From positions 496,001 through 560,000 of the forward strand of contig OZ244029.1 of NCBI GenBank assembly GCA_965214945.1: a stretch of 64,000 nucleotides of DNA. Reading direction: 5' to 3'. Every line of letters starts with the position of its first letter. Positions within the stretch are counted from its first letter, which is position 1. Below, in pieces: positions 61,635 through 64,000 of this stretch. The notes beneath the pieces are model-generated. The model had not been told where the DNA came from. It worked only from the letters and a program-made list of their open reading frames with translations, and did not search any database. A program made the position numbers and the translations under genes. The stretch is from JAAXHB01 sp965214945 (lineage in GTDB: Bacteria; Actinomycetota; Acidimicrobiia; Acidimicrobiales; Aldehydirespiratoraceae).

Positions 61635-62575
61635 TGGCCACAGCGGTCTTCTTTCACGCCCATCCCGACGACGAGGCGATCATCACCGGCGGCACCATGG
61701 TGCTGGCGTCGCGGGCGGGCCACCGCGTGGTGGCTGTGTGCGCAACAGACGGCTCCAGAGGCGCCCGACACGGCCTGGACGAGGACGACGATTTGGCCGA
61801 GGGCGGCAATTCGGACAAGGACGACCCGGACGGGGGCGGCGCCCCGGACACGGGCGACCTAGACGGGGATGGTGACCCAGACGGGGACGTTGACCTGGAC
61901 GGGGGCGACCTGGCGGCTGTTCGGGAAGCCGAGCTGCGCACCGCGGCTGAGATCTTGGGCATCCACCGCGTGGAGATGCTCGGTTACGCCGACTCGGGCA
62001 TGGCCGGCGACGCCGCCAACGACGACCCGGCCTGCTTCTGGCAGGCCGATGTGGCCGAAGCCGCCGAGAGGCTCGCTGCGATCCTGCGGGAGGAGAGCGC
62101 CGACATCCTCACCTGCTACGACCACAACGGCGGCTACGGCCACCCCGATCACATCCAGGTGCACCGGGTGGGAGTGAAAGCCGCCGAACTCGCCGGTGTG
62201 GGCGTGGTCTACGAGTCGACGCTCGACCGCCAGCACTTCCAGGCGGCGCTGCGCCAGGTGTCGCAGATCGCCGCGGAGGCAGGTGTCGACATGGGCAGCG
62301 ACGAGGAGCAGGCCGAGACGGCCTCCGAGCTCGAGTCCGAGAGTTTCGGGTCGGACGCCGCCGATATCACCCACCGAATCGACGTGAGCGACGCGCTCGA
62401 CGAGAAGCGCCGGGCGATGTTGGCCCACGGCTCGCAGATCCCGGCGGACTCGTTCTTCGTGTCGCTGCCCGACGAGGCCTTCGCGCTGATGTCTGCCACC
62501 GAGTGGTTCATCCTCAGAGGCGCGGATCGACGCGGCCCGCCCGCAGACGACATCTTCGCCGCGCTGCGCCGGTGA
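61634..62575 (+). CDS. PIG-L/LmbE-family deacetylase with Asp/Gly-rich insert
   Basis: A 313-residue PIG-L deacetylase with the zinc motif FHAHPDDEAI at the N-terminus and YGHPDHIQVH about halfway, plus VEMLGYADSGM. A ~45-residue acidic insert of repeated DGDG/DPDG-like units lies between residues 50 and 95, absent from usual relatives and probably a surface loop. The pattern is of the mycothiol-type amidase group, so it may be MshB-like or a second Mca-like amidase; the first is at 2232. It overlaps the next gene by 4 bp. Confidence 0.8.
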   Translation: MATAVFFHAHPDDEAIITGGTMVLASRAGHRVVAVCATDGSRGARHGLDEDDDLAEGGNSDKDDPDGGGAPDTGDLDGDGDPDGDVDLDGGDLAAVREAELRTAAEILGIHRVEMLGYADSGMAGDAANDDPACFWQADVAEAAERLAAILREESADILTCYDHNGGYGHPDHIQVHRVGVKAAELAGVGVVYESTLDRQHFQAALRQVSQIAAEAGVDMGSDEEQAETASELESESFGSDAADITHRIDVSDALDEKRRAMLAHGSQIPADSFFVSLPDEAFALMSATEWFILRGADRRGPPADDIFAALRR

Positions 62576-62952
62576 ACGGCCGTGTGCTGGCCTCGGCGGT
62601 CTCCGATGCGCACGACTGGTTCTCTTGGGTCGTCATCGGCGCCAACGCGGCGGCCGGGCTGTGGGCGCTGGCGGCGCATCGGCGGGTAAGGCTCAGAGGC
62701 CGCGCGCTATGGGCGACCACCGTGGTTGCCCAGCTCAGCGTGTTCGTGCAGGCGGGCCTCGGGTCGTGGCTCATCGCGCGGGAGGGCCGGCAAGCGCCCG
62801 ACCTTCACGCCCTGTACGGATTCTCGGGGCTGATCGCGATCGGCATCGCCTACAGCTACCGCCAGCAGCTTCGAGGCCGGGTGTGCCTGCTGTACGGCGG
62901 CGCTGGGCTGTTCCTGGCGGGCCTGGGGGTGCGCGCCGTAGTCCTGGACTGA
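62572..62952 (+). CDS. Small integral membrane protein
   Basis: A 126-residue protein with about four hydrophobic helices separated by short basic loops (HRRVRLRGR, REGRQAPD, RQQLRGR). No catalytic motif is recognised. GTG 62572 overlaps the upstream stop (GTGA), so it belongs to the CoA transferase-PIG-L operon. Confidence 0.6.
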   Translation: MNGRVLASAVSDAHDWFSWVVIGANAAAGLWALAAHRRVRLRGRALWATTVVAQLSVFVQAGLGSWLIAREGRQAPDLHALYGFSGLIAIGIAYSYRQQLRGRVCLLYGGAGLFLAGLGVRAVVLD

Positions 62953-63005
62953 GCGCTGTCTTTCGGCGCCGTCTCCCGCTGCCGCCTGCCGCTAGCGTGG
63001 GGAGC

Positions 63006-63242
63006 GTGACCGTTAGCGCTTACATCCTTATCCAGGCAGAAGTCGGCGCCGCCGCGGACGTGGCGATTGCCACCGCGAGGCTCAACGAGGTGGTCTCAGC
63101 CGATGTGGCGATGGGCCCCTACGACGTGATCGCCCGCGCTGAGGCGCTCAACGTGGACGATCTGGGCAAGATGGTGATCAAAACCGTTCAGAAGATCCCC
63201 GGCGTGGAGCGCACGCTGCTCTGTCCGGTGGTGAGGATCTGA
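63006..63242 (+). CDS. Stand-alone AsnC/Lrp-type ligand-binding domain protein
   Basis: A 78-residue protein matching the AsnC_trans_reg (RAM) effector domain: SAYILIQAEVG, then SADVAMGPYDVIARAEA and GVERTLLCPVV. No helix-turn-helix is present. Such solo domains form ring-like oligomers binding amino acids or other metabolites. GTG 63006 gives the usual size. Confidence 0.82.
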   Translation: MTVSAYILIQAEVGAAADVAIATARLNEVVSADVAMGPYDVIARAEALNVDDLGKMVIKTVQKIPGVERTLLCPVVRI

Positions 63243-63294
63243 TCGACTCCAAAGCGGCGCCGCAGCGGGGTCTACAGCAGAGCAGCAGCAGGCG

Positions 63295-63522
63295 TCACAG
63301 CAGCGGCGTGGCCATGTCGATCTCGGAGCCGAGGCGCAGCCTTGTGGCCTGGCCGTGCTCGTCGAGTTCGTACTTGACCCGCTGGCCTTGGCGCAGCATC
63401 CGGAACACCGAGCCGGCCAGGGCGTTGTCGGCCAGGTCGACTTCGGCCAGGTCTGTTTCGCACACCAGCACGCCGTCGCCGGTCACGGGGTCGTAGCTCT
63501 TGATTACACCCTGCACACCCAC
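63295..63522 (-). CDS. Cold-shock-domain-like small protein
   Basis: A 75-residue beta-barrel-like protein: GVQGVIKSYDPVTGDGVLV (cold-shock-type first strands), a middle FRMLRQGQRVKYELDE and a short tail. It lacks the classical aromatic RNP1 pattern of CspA, so nucleic-acid binding is only a possibility. It is convergent with the AsnC-like gene. Confidence 0.7.
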   Translation of the reverse strand: MGVQGVIKSYDPVTGDGVLVCETDLAEVDLADNALAGSVFRMLRQGQRVKYELDEHGQATRLRLGSEIDMATPLL

Positions 63523-63604
63523 AGCTTAGCCTGGGCACAGGCATCCGCCGAACACGCGAATCGGCCCCGACAGCCGTGTCACGGCCCAGTGTTATCATCG
63601 TCCG

Positions 63605-64000
63605 ATGCCCCCTGAAGCGCCGCCCGGCACGACCCAGAAGGCTCCGTCCCACAAGGCTGCGGCGGTGCTCGACTCGGGCGCTCTGACCCGCATCTTCAAC
63701 GGCTTCTGCGACGCGCTGTCGGATCACAGGGAGCACCTCGACAGCCTCAACGTGTACCCGGTGCCCGACGGCGACACGGGGACGAACATGGCCCTCACGA
63801 TGAAGTCGACTGTGCAGGAGATGCGCTCCGCCGCCGACGGCGTCGAATCCGTGTGCCGGGCCGTGGCCCACGGCGCTCTCATGGGCGCCCGCGGCAACTC
63901 CGGGGTGATCATGGCGCAGATACTGCGGGGCATGAGCGGCGTGCTGCGCGACGCGTCGAGCGCCGGCGAGAGCCTTGGTGCCGGGGTGCTCGCCCGCGCG
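63605..64000 (+). CDS. DAK2/FakA-like kinase, N-terminal part (runs off window)
   Basis: The first 132 residues show the DhaL/DAK2 kinase fold: LNVYPVPDGDTGTNM (Mg-nucleotide-binding aspartates) and GARGNSGVIMAQILRG. This is the pattern of FakA-type fatty acid kinase catalytic domains, which use ATP to phosphorylate fatty acids bound by FakB/DegV. The 3' end is outside the window. Confidence 0.88.
   Translation, partial: MPPEAPPGTTQKAPSHKAAAVLDSGALTRIFNGFCDALSDHREHLDSLNVYPVPDGDTGTNMALTMKSTVQEMRSAADGVESVCRAVAHGALMGARGNSGVIMAQILRGMSGVLRDASSAGESLGAGVLARA

Overview
The window is high-GC DNA from an actinobacterium. The gene content points to the Acidimicrobiia or a related lineage, which is an inference. 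Actinobacterial markers are a fused 2-oxoglutarate decarboxylase/dehydrogenase (Kgd), the mismatch endonuclease NucS, a mycothiol-conjugate amidase (Mca), a luciferase-like F420-type oxidoreductase and a geranylgeranyl-reductase-family flavoprotein. I found no rRNA, tRNA, integrase, transposase or CRISPR array.

Housekeeping, left (1-17.9 kb). A partial MgtE/SLC41-type transporter and a PhoU/TrkA-C protein are followed by Mca, an SCP2-like domain, a ChbG/YdjC deacetylase, a thermonuclease-like lipoprotein and an LLM-class oxidoreductase. A tightly packed minus-strand cluster then reads kgd > cysQ-like > nucS > VanW-family protein > geranylgeranyl reductase family > PAP2 phosphatase > SDR.

Middle (17.9-35.2 kb). 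A decayed PAPS-reductase-like gene lies beside a large secreted protein built of G-x3 repeats and a recurring Cys/Trp module. Next come exodeoxyribonuclease III, a Kef-type antiporter, a UvrD-like helicase, a small zincin, a GT2-GtrA glycosyltransferase, a TPP riboswitch with thiBPQ, and an MFS transporter.

Accessory island (about 35.2-60.2 kb). It holds a VapBC45-like pair with a truncated toxin, a type III-like restriction-modification pair (res-mod), a nucleotidyltransferase-fold protein, a AAA ATPase and two divergent copies of a four-gene module. Each module has a PAPS-reductase/PP-loop-like protein, a GHKL ATPase, a middle protein of unknown function and a DUF6339-like protein. I recognise no published name for this combination; it is my candidate for an undescribed nucleic-acid-modification or defence system. 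The island also has truncated copies, duplicated leaders and a mosaic fossil of res at its far end, so it has been rearranged repeatedly.

Five homopolymer runs of 12-15 G/C lie in this part of the window, in or at the edge of mod, one GHKL ATPase, one PAPS-reductase-like gene, and twice in the 5' part of a lipoprotein deacetylase gene. In four of the five, the length as sequenced shifts the frame or moves the stop, as expected of phase-variable switches, although homopolymer sequencing error must be excluded.

Housekeeping, right (60.4-64 kb). A CaiB/BaiF-type (Amacr-like) gene, a second PIG-L deacetylase, a small membrane protein, a stand-alone AsnC effector domain, a cold-shock-like protein and the start of a FakA/DAK2 kinase.

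A further pattern is a set of short tandem duplications that span or abut stop codons of unrelated genes.
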